A stretch of DNA of 64,000 bases from CAWAMR01 sp963783095. GTDB taxonomy: Bacteria; Planctomycetota; Planctomycetia; Gemmatales; Gemmataceae. The DNA is taken from contig CAWAMR010000017.1 in assembly GCA_963783095.1 (NCBI GenBank), forward strand, positions 33,737-97,736, written 5' to 3'. Shown one piece after another: positions 47,299 to 56,481 of this stretch. The notes under the pieces were generated by a model that worked only from the letters and a program-made list of their open reading frames with translations, searched no databases and had not been told where the DNA came from. A program made the translations under genes and the position numbers. Numbering within the stretch: the stretch's first letter is position 1; the number at the start of each line of letters is the position of its first letter.

Positions 47299-48698
47299 TC
47301 AATCGGGAAGGGCTGCTTTCCATCCGGTTTTCAGGAGCTTGGATAACTCCTTGACCTTTTCGGCGTACTTCGGGTCAGCTGCCAGGTTCACAAATTCGTT
47401 CGGATCGGTGTCGTGATTGTATAACTCGACCGATTTGTCTTTATCGGTCCATTCGACGTAGCGGTAACTCGGGGTACGGATGGCCCGCCCGTCTCCTTGC
47501 GTGTGTTTTACTTGGGTAAACGCTGCCTTCTTCCAGGCACGATCCGGCTTGTCCAACAACGGCACAAAACTGGTTCCCTCGCAAGTGGACGGAACCTGGT
47601 AGCCCGCCAACTGGGCGATCGTTGGGTACATATCGACTAGCTCCACGATCCCATTCGTGATTTGCTTCGCTTTCTTGCCTGGGGCCACCACGATCAACGG
47701 AACTCGCGACGATTCCTCGTAAAGACTTCTTTTCGCCCAAAGCCCATGTTCTCCGAGGTGGAAGCCGTGATCGCCCCACAGCACAATGATGGTGTTGTCG
47801 GCGAGTTTCAGGCGATCGAGGGCATCGATCACCCTCCCGACTTGCGCATCCACGAAACTCGTTGACGCGAAATAGGCGCGGATCGCATAACGGATTTTTT
47901 CATCATTCATATTGTAATTGGGCGTTGCAGTGCTCGACACCGCGATCGAAGGTTTAGCGAGTCGCTCTCCGCCCTGCCGTTTGGGCAATGGGATTTTTTC
48001 AACATCGTACATATCGAAATACTTCTTGGCGCGATCCAGGGCACATGCGGACGATAGAAGCCGACCCCCAGGAAAAACCCCGTGTCTTTGTTCTTTTCGA
48101 GCAATTTGATCGCTTCCGCGGCGACCATGCCATCCGTCTGTTCGTCGTCGGTTCCTTCGCTGGCGTACCAACTCAAACTCCACTCCAACGTTTGACGAGG
48201 AGTATAGTTGATGAGCTTGTCTTCCTCATTCGTATCCCGCCCCTTGGGATTGACGACCATATCCCACGACCTTGGGTCATCGAGGCCATTCGTGCCGATG
48301 CGGCCCGGAACACCATAATGATAAAGTTTTCCAACACGAGCAACAAAATAGCCGCCCCTACGGAACATTCCGGGCAAGGTGACAACGGAGGGAAGCTGTC
48401 TGCGAAAACGGGTCATGCCGTCGGTAACACCGGTTGTGTCGGGGCGAGCGCCGGTCATGAGCGACGCCCGACTCGCGTTGCACATTGGGAACTGACAATA
48501 AGCCCGGTCGAAGCGCGTGCCACGTTCAGCCAATTTATCGATGTTCGGCGTCTTCACCACAGGATCACCGTAACAACCGAGGCGAGTGTTCATGTCATCG
48601 ATGGCGATGAACAGTACATTCATTTTCTTGGCTGGTTGTGCAGCAGCGACGGAACCGGCAACAAACAACGCGATCAGTGTGGGGATGAATCGAGGCAT
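47299..48698 (-). CDS. Secreted type I sulfatase (iduronate-2-sulfatase-like), one frameshift
   Basis: Signal peptide, then NVLFIAIDDMNTRLGCYGD (metal Asp pair) and the sulfatase signature C-N-A-S-R-A-S-L-M-T-G. This fits the C-x-P/A-S-R rule for formylglycine formation, with Ala in place of the common Pro. Conserved GKLYHYG and GFYRPHVPW follow. A missing C near 48027-48030 shifts the frame (WIAP to KKYFDMYD); the rest includes VLWGDHGFHLGEHGLWAK (metal Asp/His). ~466 aa. It cleaves sulfate esters, probably from sulfated polysaccharides, as is common in planctomycetes. Confidence 0.9.
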
Positions 48699-48849
48699 CG
48701 TTCAGGGGCTCCAACGAAGAGTAGGTGAGCAGGAAAAACAGTGCATCAAACGGCGGGGATTGGACTGTTGAAACCCGGTGCGAGATTAGCGCAACGGTAT
48801 CGAGCAGCCACGCAAGACATTTCAATCAAGTATTCGATCAATTGCAATC

Positions 48850-49860
48850 TCATTTTTTCTCGGATGCCGGCGTTTTGGGCAGCGCCTTGCTCGGGACGAT
48901 TGCTTCGGTCATGGCAACATTGCCCTTTTTGGATGAACCGCCTACTGCCAGGAGCAAATCATCCCCGGCCGGCACCAGGCGATGTACGAATCGGGGCCGC
49001 TCCAGCGCTGCAATCGCATTCCAGGCATCGCGTTTCTTGCTGAGGCCAAACACCTTGCCATCGGCGACGCTCAAATACAGTTCTCCGCCAGCGACCGCTG
49101 CTGCGGGAGAGAACCCGTTCATGTCCGGTTCAGGAATATCGGGGCCTTTCGTCCAGGCCTTCTTGACTGGGTCGTATATGTCCACGCTCCGGCTAAGGCC
49201 GCCCGAGGTTGTCAATCCGCCGATCACGTAGACGTTTCCATCGTAACCGGCCGCCGTGAGGGCCCGACGCGGCTCGAAGTTTTGTTTTATCGCTTGCCAT
49301 TTCGGTTCTTTCTGCGACAGATCGATCGCCAACATCGTCGCAGCCCATACCGATTTCGTCCCCTTACCGTTCATCTTCCAGCCGCCCACGACATAAAGTT
49401 TGTCGCCCAGGACAACGGCATCGTGCGAGGAACGAGCTTCCGGGAGATCGGGGAATTTCTCCCACTTGTTGGTCTTCGGGTCAAACCGTTCGCAAAGAGC
49501 GAGTGAAACGGTGTCGTCCGGCTCGCCCGGCTTATTTCGAGGCTGCATACCGCCGATGCGATAGATCATCCCCTTGTAGGCAACCATTGCCAAGCCTTGC
49601 AGCCCTGGTCCGGTGGGAAGATCTTCCCACTTGAGCGGATTGGAGAGTTTGAGCCGATGAAAAGTGTTGACGACTGTTTCCGTGGAGTAATTGTGTGCTT
49701 TGCCCGAGTGACCGCCGTAGACATAGAGGTAGCCGTCGCTGACCGCTGCGCCGAAACTAGAAACGGCAACCGGCAACGGCGCGTATTTGAGAGGCTCGGC
49801 ATGTGCTGAGGTCATTGTCGTGAGAACGACGATCGCGAATAGGAACAAGGAACGGTTCAT
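48850..49860 (-). CDS. Secreted Kelch-repeat beta-propeller protein
   Basis: 336 residues with a signal peptide (~1-21, ends SAHA). Six Kelch-type blades with doubled glycines (LYVYGGHSG, IYRIGGMQP, LYVVGGWKM, VYVIGGLTT and related) and the Y-x6-W spacing. Likely an extracellular binding or sialate-mutarotase-like propeller. Codirectional with the sulfatase but 150 bases upstream of it; shared carbohydrate use is possible but not shown. Confidence 0.85.
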   Translation of the reverse strand: MNRSLFLFAIVVLTTMTSAHAEPLKYAPLPVAVSSFGAAVSDGYLYVYGGHSGKAHNYSTETVVNTFHRLKLSNPLKWEDLPTGPGLQGLAMVAYKGMIYRIGGMQPRNKPGEPDDTVSLALCERFDPKTNKWEKFPDLPEARSSHDAVVLGDKLYVVGGWKMNGKGTKSVWAATMLAIDLSQKEPKWQAIKQNFEPRRALTAAGYDGNVYVIGGLTTSGGLSRSVDIYDPVKKAWTKGPDIPEPDMNGFSPAAAVAGGELYLSVADGKVFGLSKKRDAWNAIAALERPRFVHRLVPAGDDLLLAVGGSSKKGNVAMTEAIVPSKALPKTPASEKK

Positions 49861-49903
49861 GAATGGTTTCTCGAAATACGATTTCAGAGGTTGGATTCTT
49901 CAC

Positions 49904-50593
49904 CTATTCAATTGCTGCGAATGGAACTGGAAACAATGGCTGAATCCTGTTCCTTACTTCGTCGGCGAATCTGGCGAAGCTGGGACACCGCATCCCGATG
50001 GTCTTGGTATTCTTTACAGCTTTGATAATGTCCCATTTCTCATCTGCGGAGAGATCTGAAGTCTCGATGCCTACCAACAAAGCAAGAAAACGCTTATAGT
50101 GGTCACCTGGAAACTTCTTTGGAGCATCCGGCAATTCTTCGATGGATTCCGGCAGTGGCGGAAGATCAGCCAATCCTCGGGCTTGTTGGATCGCGTTTGC
50201 ATCGGCGAGCACCCACGCCTCAATACACGGATGAGAAACACCGACGGCCATCGGAAATGCCAGGCGTTTTGAGTCTCGTCCCTTCACGAGTTCCTCAAGG
50301 CGCTTTTCGGGGTTTGCACCTTCGGAATCAACGACATAGACCAATCCAGCATCTCCGTGGTCGGCGGCACGAACTTTCGACAATTCCACTCTGCGCCAGA
50401 GTTTCGTTCCTTTCTTCAGAAACAGCTTCTTTCTTCGGCGAATCCGCATGATTTCCGGCGAACCGCACAATTTGAAGACGAGGATGGTGACGACTCCCGC
50501 GTCAGGCAATCGCTTGGTTTCATCTTCGGGACCGCCATCGACGATGCCATCCGCGATGATTTCAATGATGACTGGGTTCGGGTTGGGCTTCAC
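49904..50593 (-). CDS. DUF4276/TOPRIM-like partner of the adjacent ATPase
   Basis: 229 residues. Strand-rich N-terminus (PVIIEIIADGIVDGG) with an acidic residue in the position of the TOPRIM Glu, and a second acidic cluster in VYVVDSEGA where TOPRIM/DUF4276 nucleases have D-x-D. Helical C-terminus (WDIIKAVKN). It overlaps the end of the ATPase gene by ~30 bases, as expected for a coupled pair. ATPase plus TOPRIM/DUF4276 pairs occur in phage-defence loci (OLD-, PARIS- or AbiL-like). The nuclease role is inferred. Confidence 0.7.
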   Translation of the reverse strand: MKPNPNPVIIEIIADGIVDGGPEDETKRLPDAGVVTILVFKLCGSPEIMRIRRRKKLFLKKGTKLWRRVELSKVRAADHGDAGLVYVVDSEGANPEKRLEELVKGRDSKRLAFPMAVGVSHPCIEAWVLADANAIQQARGLADLPPLPESIEELPDAPKKFPGDHYKRFLALLVGIETSDLSADEKWDIIKAVKNTKTIGMRCPSFARFADEVRNRIQPLFPVPFAAIE

Positions 50594-51770
50594 CGAAGAT
50601 TACCTCTTCATCGTAGTTGTACCAAAGTTCGCCCAGATAATCGAAGTCCTCGCCCAATCGCTCTCTTACGAGCGGCGAATCCCGCAAAGGTCTTGCTCGA
50701 ACACTTCCGTCGGGTTGAGGACACATGAAGGTAATCTCTTCGGGATTAAAATCACTCATCAAGTAGGGCGAATGCGTCGTCAAAACGATTTGCGGAGCAT
50801 TCGGATGATTTATCACAAAACGCCTTAGCAGAGACACGACCTCGGAAAGTCTTTTCGGGTAAATGCCATTCTCTGGTTCTTCGATCAGAATCAAGCCGGG
50901 TGGTGAAGGGCTATGTATCAGAGCAAGGAAGCCAAGCAGCAATATCGCTCCATCCGACGCTTGTTGCAGACGAACATCTTTGCCACTTGACGTGACGAGC
51001 CGAACTTCCTTGCCAATTGCCGAGGAAAAATTAAGATTGATGTTGAGTTGATCCGCGACACGGGAGTAGCCCTGGATGTTCGAGAATTTAATCCGGGAGA
51101 ACTGTGGAAAATAGTTTCTGAAATCTCTCTGAAGCTGAGAGAATCGTTCCTGATCGTCATCTTGGATTTCTGCCAGAAGCGTCGGTAACCCGAAGCCGTC
51201 AGGATCAAGATCAAATTTACGATCAATCCGAATCGCTGACGGAAACGCCATTAGTTTTGGATTGAAGCGAAACGACTTGGCTCTTGGCATCAGCTGAGCG
51301 TATTGCCACAATGTCGGGGCAGCTTGTATATCTGGGCGGGGGACGCGAAAATGCGACAGGACCGCAGCATCAAACGGCGTAACATTGAGGACTGATTCTC
51401 GAATGGATCTACCATCGATCAGTTCATCTTTGATAGCAGCGGAAATGCCAGACGGCCGAATTTCCACCAGGAGAGAATAGCTAAACCTGCTACGGGAATC
51501 CGAAGGTTGGTTTTTTGGCGCGAAGTCGACGTCAAATCGAACTACTGGTTCTGTTGCCCGATGATAAAGGAGTTCCTTTTCTAATGACGATTCAGGAAAT
51601 GCTGCCGCAAGTTTTACACCAGATTCCAGAGTACGGAAAAGTCCATACATTGCCTCCAGCAAGCTGGTTTTGCCGGAAGCATTCTGCCCAATCAGGACGT
51701 GGATGGGCGTCAGCGGAATATCCACATCCCTAAGGCACTTGTAATTCTGAACTCGAAATCGAGTAATCAT
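50562..51770 (-). CDS. RecF/OLD-like AAA ATPase
   Basis: 402 residues from the ATG at 51770 (MITRFRVQNYKCLRDV). Walker A GQNASGKTSLLEA at ~30-42; an ABC-type signature-like LQQASDGAILLLGFLAL; Walker B LILIEEPENGIYP; and a D-loop/His switch in IVLTTHSPYLM. This is the AAA_21/AAA_15 architecture of ABC-like DNA-end or invader sensors. It is transcribed just before the DUF4276 partner, with which it likely forms a sensor-nuclease unit. Confidence 0.87.
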   Translation of the reverse strand: MITRFRVQNYKCLRDVDIPLTPIHVLIGQNASGKTSLLEAMYGLFRTLESGVKLAAAFPESSLEKELLYHRATEPVVRFDVDFAPKNQPSDSRSRFSYSLLVEIRPSGISAAIKDELIDGRSIRESVLNVTPFDAAVLSHFRVPRPDIQAAPTLWQYAQLMPRAKSFRFNPKLMAFPSAIRIDRKFDLDPDGFGLPTLLAEIQDDDQERFSQLQRDFRNYFPQFSRIKFSNIQGYSRVADQLNINLNFSSAIGKEVRLVTSSGKDVRLQQASDGAILLLGFLALIHSPSPPGLILIEEPENGIYPKRLSEVVSLLRRFVINHPNAPQIVLTTHSPYLMSDFNPEEITFMCPQPDGSVRARPLRDSPLVRERLGEDFDYLGELWYNYDEEVIFGEAQPEPSHH

Positions 51771-51959
51771 CGGCGTCCTTATTGGCGGCACTTATCGAAC
51801 CGCGTGCAACAGATCCGAACTGAGGCAGGTCGGTCACCAGTGTTTTTCGATATGCTGAATGATTTTCTCCGTGCCATCTTCGTTTTAGACCATTGGCCTC
51901 ATCTTTGGATTGTACATGGCGGATTAGGAGATGATAACGGATCGTTGGCAATTTGGGAA

Positions 51960-53210
51960 TTAGAGCTTGCAAAGCAGCGCGATACCGATCGAAAGTCCGG
52001 CGACGATGGCAATCCCTGCCCACCAATGGTAACGCCGCTGCCTGGGCAACGACGCAGGCACAGGCGCATCTCGCTCCACAGAAACCGGGGGCAAAGTCGT
52101 TCGGATCGAGGGTGGATTATTTCGTTCCATATCTGTCCGCGATCGGCCCGGTACGAATTGCCCGGTGTGCTTCTCAAGCCATTCGTTGAGCGCCCAGGCA
52201 CATTCGATCGGTGTTGCATATCGATTTTCCCGCGCTTTTGCCAGCATCCGATCGATGATCGCCTGCAAATCCTGATCCACATCAGATCGATAATAAGTCA
52301 ATGGTCTGGGGGAACGAAATTGCAATGCCATCACCTTGGTTGAAAGGGATCCGGAACACGGAATTGGGGGTTCTCCGGTCAGCAAAAAATAGAGTGTCGC
52401 ACCCAACGCATAAATGTCGGCACGAATATCGATGGCTGGAGACGGGGTTGTCTGTTCGGGGGCCATGTAGTCCAGGGTTCCGACCACACCGTATCCTTGT
52501 CGGATCGTCAGGTCATCGTGGGAATTCGTGAATCGTGCCAGACCAAGGTCGAGAATCTTGAGTTGACCATCCCGACTCAGCAGCAAATTACCCGGCTTGA
52601 TGTCTCGGTGAACCAGCCCGCTTTCGTGGATATGTTGCAAGCCGAGCGCTGCTTGACCCATAATCTCTACGGCTTCGGCGACCGGCATCGCTCCGGTCTT
52701 GTCGACGAGGTCTGCCAGCGACATCCCTTCGACATAATCCATGACGAGAAACGTCTTGCCGTCGCATTCCTCCAAGTCGATGGCATGAACAATGTTGGGA
52801 TGGGTCAGCAGCGCGCAAGCGCGGGCCTCTCGGCGAAAGCGAGCCAGGACGCCGGGATCGCGTTCACTCCACTCGGGATCAAGAACCTTTATGGCAAAAC
52901 GCTGATTCGATTGTTTGTGCTCGCAGAGGAAAACACTGCCGGTGGTTCCACTGCCGAGCTTGTCGAGAATTCGATAGGTGCCCAGTTCAAGCTCTCGGAT
53001 TCTACCCAATTGTACGAACAGAACTTGATACGGCGTCAGAAGTTGTGCTTGAGTGAGGGAATCCAGGAGACAATCACCACGCAAAGGTGCCGGCAAGCCG
53101 CGCAAGAACTTTTCCAGAGCGTCCGAGGGGATCAACTCCGTCTGTCGCAAAACCACAATCAGTGGATCCGTCTCCATCAATGCCGACACGGAATCCTCCA
53201 CCCTATTCAA
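51960..53210 (-). CDS. Membrane-anchored Ser/Thr protein kinase
   Basis: 416 residues. A planctomycete-typical N-terminal region (LTQAQLLTPYQVLFVQLGR) precedes the kinase domain: DKLGSGTTGSVFL loop, AIKVLD Lys, HRDIKPGNLLL catalytic loop, DLGLAR in place of DFG, and GTLDYMAPEQT. A basic/proline linker leads to a C-terminal TM helix (WWAGIAIVAGLSIGIALL), placing the kinase in the cytoplasm with no extracellular domain. The DLG triad occurs widely in this group and is not evidence of inactivity. Stands alone. Confidence 0.9.
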   Translation of the reverse strand: MNRVEDSVSALMETDPLIVVLRQTELIPSDALEKFLRGLPAPLRGDCLLDSLTQAQLLTPYQVLFVQLGRIRELELGTYRILDKLGSGTTGSVFLCEHKQSNQRFAIKVLDPEWSERDPGVLARFRREARACALLTHPNIVHAIDLEECDGKTFLVMDYVEGMSLADLVDKTGAMPVAEAVEIMGQAALGLQHIHESGLVHRDIKPGNLLLSRDGQLKILDLGLARFTNSHDDLTIRQGYGVVGTLDYMAPEQTTPSPAIDIRADIYALGATLYFLLTGEPPIPCSGSLSTKVMALQFRSPRPLTYYRSDVDQDLQAIIDRMLAKARENRYATPIECAWALNEWLEKHTGQFVPGRSRTDMERNNPPSIRTTLPPVSVERDAPVPASLPRQRRYHWWAGIAIVAGLSIGIALLCKL

Positions 53211-53462
53211 CCCGAATGGGACGAGAAACTATAGTGCGCCCACCGGCAAAGGCAACCGGATGCAAATCACATTTGACCATTCCGCTGTCATTTTTCCTCG
53301 ATGACCCAATCTTCCTATTTTGGATCAATCGTTTCATATTGATCGACCTTTCGGTCTTGAGTAATGGAGGATGTTGTTTTCGGATGCCAATGGGAGGCAG
53401 GAACGTGATCCCAATCTTTTGCCCATTCGCTTTTCAGTTCAGAATGGAGTCATCCATGAGCC

Positions 53463-54992
53463 GTGTGCCAGATTGCTCTTCTTATTGCAGGATTCTTTTT
53501 GATTCCGGCGGTTGCTTGCGCCGACAGGGGTGAAGATGCAGCGGTTGCCCTCATCAAGAAGCTCGGAGGCCGGGTTCAGCGAGATGACGCGGGGGTTGTG
53601 ATTCGGGTGGGGCTTGAGAACACGAAAGTGACCAACGCCGATCTGAAGAAATTGGCTGCTCTCAAACGGTTGCGAATCCTTTCCCTGGCAAACACCACCA
53701 TCACGGATGCAGGCTTGAAAGAATTATCGTCGCTGAAGGAATTGGAAGATTTGCATCTGGGCCTGACTCGAATCACCGATGCGGGCGTGCGCGAGTTGAT
53801 TCCACTCCAACAGCTCAGGAGCCTTAACTTGTTTCTTACCCGGACGACCGATGTGGGTTTGCGGGAATTGACTTCGCTCAGGACACTGCGCCAACTCGAC
53901 CTGGGTGGAACCCCGATTACCTCTGCCGGTCTGAAGGAGCTGGCCGTTTTGAATGATCTGGTCACCCTCTTTCTCGGCCCGACCTCATTGCAGGATGAAG
54001 ATCTGAAGCAACTAGGCCGGCTCAAGGCATTGACCACCTTGTACATTTCCAGCCCGAGCATCACCGATCTGGGAGTGCAACACCTGGCTTCTCTGACCCA
54101 TCTCAACGCACTCAATCTCAATCTTCCGAGGATGACCGATGCAGGTCTTAAATCGTTGTCCACACTCACGGGATTGACTACGCTCGTTGTGCGCGATGCC
54201 CGGATCGGCAACGAGAGCCTGAAAGTCATCGCCGGCTTCAGACGGCTCCAAGAATTGGATTTGACGCAGACGAAAGTTGCAGATTTCGGTCTCAAGGAAT
54301 TAACGACGCTCCGACAACTCCAAAAACTAAACCTTTCATTGACCGTTGTCGGCGACAGCGGATTGAAGGAACTGTCGGGCCTCACGCAACTCAGGGAGCT
54401 CAACCTTTCGCGAACGCGAATTTCCGATGTGGGGATGCGAGAATTGTCTTCCTTACAGAATCTTGTCGAGTTACACCTGGGTGAAACCCGAGTCACCGAT
54501 CGCGGGCTAATCGCTTTGAATTCCCTCAAACAACTATCGACATTGAACCTCAATTTTACGAGGGTCACCGATGCAGGCTTGAAAGTGTTGGTGAATCTTC
54601 CGGAGTTGACGGAATTGTACCTGGACACCACTTTGGTAACCGACGTGGGCGTCAAGGATTTAACTGCTTTGGAAAAGTTGAGTGTTCTCGATCTGTCGCA
54701 TTGCCAACGTGTTACCGATGAGAGCATGAACGATCTCCACTTACTCACCGAACTTCAGCAACTGGCCCTGACGAGTACCCAGACGACGGATGAGGGAGTA
54801 AAGATACTGTCAACCATGAAGGGGCTGCAAGTCTTACGCCTCTACGATACTCGAGTAACCGATACAAGTCTGAAGGCATTGCGCCGGCTCAAGGGATTGA
54901 AGGAACTGGATCTTCCGCGTTCGGGAGTGTCGGATTCGGGGCTTGCGGATATCAAAAAGGCGTTACCGGAATGCAGGATCTCGCGGAACTAA
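53463..54992 (+). CDS. Secreted leucine-rich-repeat protein, uncertain 5' end
   Basis: The frame begins at GTG 53463 with a signal peptide (MCQIALLIAGFFLIPAVACA), followed by ~17 LRRs of the type L-x-x-L-x-x-L-x-L-x-x-T-x-I-T-D-A-G-L-K-E-L, a close relative of the LRRs in the 39-3983 kinase but without the cysteines. An ATG with a proper GGAG site lies at 53456, one base out of frame, so a small indel at the very start (MSR joined to CQIALL) is probable. Exported binding protein; ligand unknown. Confidence 0.82.
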   Translation: MCQIALLIAGFFLIPAVACADRGEDAAVALIKKLGGRVQRDDAGVVIRVGLENTKVTNADLKKLAALKRLRILSLANTTITDAGLKELSSLKELEDLHLGLTRITDAGVRELIPLQQLRSLNLFLTRTTDVGLRELTSLRTLRQLDLGGTPITSAGLKELAVLNDLVTLFLGPTSLQDEDLKQLGRLKALTTLYISSPSITDLGVQHLASLTHLNALNLNLPRMTDAGLKSLSTLTGLTTLVVRDARIGNESLKVIAGFRRLQELDLTQTKVADFGLKELTTLRQLQKLNLSLTVVGDSGLKELSGLTQLRELNLSRTRISDVGMRELSSLQNLVELHLGETRVTDRGLIALNSLKQLSTLNLNFTRVTDAGLKVLVNLPELTELYLDTTLVTDVGVKDLTALEKLSVLDLSHCQRVTDESMNDLHLLTELQQLALTSTQTTDEGVKILSTMKGLQVLRLYDTRVTDTSLKALRRLKGLKELDLPRSGVSDSGLADIKKALPECRISRN

Positions 54993-55000
54993 TAGACTAG

Positions 55001-55088
55001 TTCCAAGTTCCAAGTTCCAAGTTCCAAGTTGAAAACCCGAAGGGTTAAACGGTCCTCAACTTGGAACTTGAAACTTGGAACTTGGAAC
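55001..55088. repeat. Inverted heptamer array (TTCCAAG x4 facing CTTGGAA x4)
   Basis: Four tandem TTCCAAG units at 55001-55030 are matched by CTTGGAA-type units (one diverged) at about 55061-55086, able to form a long hairpin with a ~28-base loop. It starts nine bases after the LRR stop and ends at the ribosome binding site of the enolase-family gene. It could terminate the upstream transcript or mask the downstream start; the repeat may also be a dispersed element of the genome. Confidence 0.85.
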
Positions 55089-55098
55089 TGGAGCACCT

Positions 55099-56457
55099 AT
55101 GAACCCGACCGATATTCGCATTCGCGAAATTCGCTACGAATACGAAGACTTTCGCTATAGAACCCCCATCAAATTCGGCGGCGTGGCGCTCGATCGTGTC
55201 ACGATCGTCAACGCGCACTGCGTCGTGGAAACCTTCACCGGCAAAACCGCAGCCGGATTCGGCTCCATGCCCATCGGCAATGTCTGGGCCTATCCCTCAC
55301 GGAAGCTTGGCTACGAGCAAACGCTTGCGGCCATGCGTGCCGTCGCCGAACGGGTCGCTGTTATATATGGGGCTTATCGGGAATACGGCCACCCCATCGA
55401 CATCACCTGGGCGTTGGAACCGGCGTATCACAAGGCCGCCGAGGAAATATCCAAGTCCCTGGCGCTCGACGATCCGATTCCGCACCTGGCAACGCTGGTT
55501 TCGGCAAGTCCCTTCGACGCCGCCTTGCACGATGCTTTCGGAAAAGTGCATGGTCTGAATTGTTACTCGACCTACGGCGCGGATTTCCTCTCTCACGATC
55601 TGGGTCATTTTCTCGGCAAAGAATACGGGGGACTTTGGCTGCACCAGTTCATCGATCGGAAGGCAAAGCCCAGGATGCCGCTCTACCACCTGGTCGGAGC
55701 ACTCGACCCGCTCACTTCGGGCGAGGTCAAACAGCCGGTGGGCGACGGTTTGCCGGAGACGCTGGGTGAATGGATTTATTTCGATGGCTTGACCCATCTT
55801 AAAATCAAACTCAACGGCGAGGATCTCGACTGGGATGTTGAGCGCGTTTTGGGTGTCAATCGTGTTGCGGAAGAGGTGCAAGCCAAACGAGGTGTAGTGC
55901 AGTGGTTCTACTCTCTCGACTTCAACGAAAAATGTGCAAATGTCGGCTATCTTCTGGACTTTCTCAAGCGGATCAAGGAACGAAGTCCTTCGGGGTTTGA
56001 GCGGATTCAATACATCGAGCAGCCGACGCGACGCGATTTGAAAGCGGACCGCGCCAACGTGATGCACGAGGCATCGAAGCTGCGTCCGGTGGTGATCGAT
56101 GAATCATTATTGGATGTCGAAAGCTTGCGCATTGCCAAGGAAATGGGTTATACGGGCGCAGCGCTGAAGGCTTGCAAGGGACAGACGCAGACGGTTCTCC
56201 TTGCTGCTGCGGCCAAGCACCATGGCATGTTTCTCTGCGTCCAGGATTTGACGTGCCCCGGTGCCTCGTTGATTCAATCTGCCGGGATCGCCGCCCACAT
56301 ACCGGGAGTTGCCGCGATCGAATCGAACGCAAGACAATATTGTCCGATATCGAATGAACCCTGGGCAGCGCGGTTCCCGGGAATGTTCAATATCACGGAT
56401 GGAACAATGGAGACCGGGTTGCTCGATGGACTGGGGCTGGGAGCCGTTTTGGGATGA
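55099..56457 (+). CDS. Enolase-superfamily enzyme (mandelate racemase/muconate lactonizing type)
   Basis: 452 residues from ATG 55099 with TGGAG upstream. The capping domain starts IRIREIRYEYEDFRY; the barrel has THLKIKLNGEDLDWD (catalytic Lys candidates in KIKL), SLDFNEKC (metal Asp), IQYIEQPT (metal Glu), PVVIDESLLDVE (metal Asp/Glu) and ALKACKGQTQ (second Lys). The three acidic metal ligands identify an acid-sugar dehydratase, epimerase or lactonizing enzyme; the substrate cannot be told. It may share a pathway with the convergent MFS transporter, whose stop is 24 bases away. Confidence 0.9.
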   Translation: MNPTDIRIREIRYEYEDFRYRTPIKFGGVALDRVTIVNAHCVVETFTGKTAAGFGSMPIGNVWAYPSRKLGYEQTLAAMRAVAERVAVIYGAYREYGHPIDITWALEPAYHKAAEEISKSLALDDPIPHLATLVSASPFDAALHDAFGKVHGLNCYSTYGADFLSHDLGHFLGKEYGGLWLHQFIDRKAKPRMPLYHLVGALDPLTSGEVKQPVGDGLPETLGEWIYFDGLTHLKIKLNGEDLDWDVERVLGVNRVAEEVQAKRGVVQWFYSLDFNEKCANVGYLLDFLKRIKERSPSGFERIQYIEQPTRRDLKADRANVMHEASKLRPVVIDESLLDVESLRIAKEMGYTGAALKACKGQTQTVLLAAAAKHHGMFLCVQDLTCPGASLIQSAGIAAHIPGVAAIESNARQYCPISNEPWAARFPGMFNITDGTMETGLLDGLGLGAVLG

Positions 56458-56481
56458 CAAGGTGACGCGGTTGTCACCTTG

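Noticed and set aside
51960..53210. Inactive kinase because of DLG instead of DFG
   Set aside because: DLG is common in bacterial kinases of this group, and the Lys and HRD residues are present.
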